Below are positions 23,753-23,905 of a DNA stretch of 23,905 bases, in pieces. Below the pieces are notes generated by a model that was given only the letters and a program-made list of their open reading frames with translations, made no database searches and was not told the origin of the DNA. The stretch's first letter is position 1. Each line of letters opens with the position of its first letter. Location of the stretch: contig CABPZV010000012.1 in NCBI GenBank assembly GCA_902462015.1, forward strand, positions 1 through 23,905, read 5' to 3'. This DNA is from an uncultured Eubacteriales bacterium (GTDB lineage Bacteria; Bacillota; Clostridia; Oscillospirales; CAG-272). A program made the position numbers and the translations under genes.

Positions 23753-23757
23753 CCCGA

Positions 23758-23847
23758 TGGCGGAAGCGGTGGGATTCGAACCCACTAGCCCGTGAGGACT
23801 ACCTGATTTCGAGTCAGGCCCGTTATGACCACTTCGATACGCTTCCG
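23758..23847 (-). tRNA. tRNA-Ser (anticodon CGA)
   Basis: 90 nt with encoded CCA (23758-23760). Acceptor stem CGGAAGC/GCTTCCG; anticodon stem CCTGA/TCAGG with loop CTCGAAA, so the anticodon CGA (genomic TCG at 23809-23811) reads UCG. The long variable arm is as expected for serine, and the T arm is GTGGG-TTCGAAT-CCCAC. Flanked by a good terminator. Part of the D-loop to anticodon stem is repeated at the window end. Confidence 0.95.
23804..23825. repeat. direct repeat copy 1, inside tRNA-Ser
   Basis: A 22-bp segment from the anticodon stem to the D-loop of the tRNA, identical to 23884-23905. The base before the repeat differs (C here, G in the other copy), so this side of the match is sharp. 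Anticodon-loop segments are common attachment sites for tyrosine integrases. Confidence 0.7.
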
Positions 23848-23883
23848 TATTCAATTTTTGGGGTGAAGAGTACCGAAAAAATG

Positions 23884-23905
23884 TGATTTCGAGTCAGGCC
23901 CGTTA
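23884..23905. repeat. direct repeat copy 2, at the window edge
   Basis: Exact 22-bp copy of the tRNA-Ser anticodon/D-loop segment, running to the last base of the window, so its true length is unknown. The sequence before it does not match a tRNA 3' half, so it is not a complete second tRNA. Either an attachment-site remnant or a break point of the assembly at a repeated word. Confidence 0.6.

Overview
The window looks like a gut-type Clostridia (Oscillospiraceae/Lachnospiraceae-like Firmicutes) chromosome carrying the end of an integrative element. Evidence: AGGAGG-type ribosome binding sites, frequent TTG and GTG starts, lipoproteins with Firmicutes signal peptides, and recombinase types common in gut Clostridia. 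No species can be named from the sequence.

Layout. (1) 1-1534: three small hairpins and two doubtful short reading frames, then a decayed tyrosine integrase (one-base deletion near its start, an in-frame TAG, and a lost C-terminus). (2) 1540-5880: an AT-rich restriction-modification island on the minus strand. A small winged-helix regulator with a strong promoter and a perfect palindromic operator is translationally coupled to a type IIG-like restriction/methylation/specificity gene, which one in-frame TAA splits in two. (3) 5880-7260: about 1.4 kb without intact genes. It holds a decayed small gene, a cluster of degenerate TTTCGRWATGAT repeats, and long hairpins, some mutually exclusive. (4) 7271-10392: an intact tyrosine recombinase, a small TnpW-like protein and an intact large serine recombinase. 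The serine recombinase stop codon abuts the missing C-terminal end of an integrase like the one at the left. This suggests that roughly 1490-10390 is an element nested in the integrase gene of a resident integrative element.

(5) 10485-10894: intergenic, probably containing the element/host junction. (6) 10895-22326: a compact run of twelve minus-strand genes preceded by a LysR regulator. It encodes three lipoprotein esterases/hydrolases, a YqhD-like alcohol dehydrogenase, two aldo-keto reductases, two lipoprotein flavodoxins (one a tandem duplication), two cytoplasmic flavodoxin-fold reductases, a DUF4405 cytochrome b-like membrane protein and a carboxymuconolactone-decarboxylase/cupin fusion. 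The set reads as a carbonyl/electrophile reduction operon with an attached extracytoplasmic flavin/haem electron branch and surface esterases; that integration is inference.

(7) 22343-23905: a frameshifted excisionase-like HTH gene with a good promoter, about 0.5 kb of hairpin-rich non-coding DNA, a small gene interrupted by TAG, tandem terminators, tRNA-Ser(CGA), and at the very end a 22-bp exact copy of part of that tRNA.

A recurrent theme is single-lesion gene decay: TAG, TAA or small frameshifts in the integrase, the restriction enzyme and three small genes. TAG also serves as an ordinary stop here (14942 and 21397), so I read these as mutations rather than codon reassignment.
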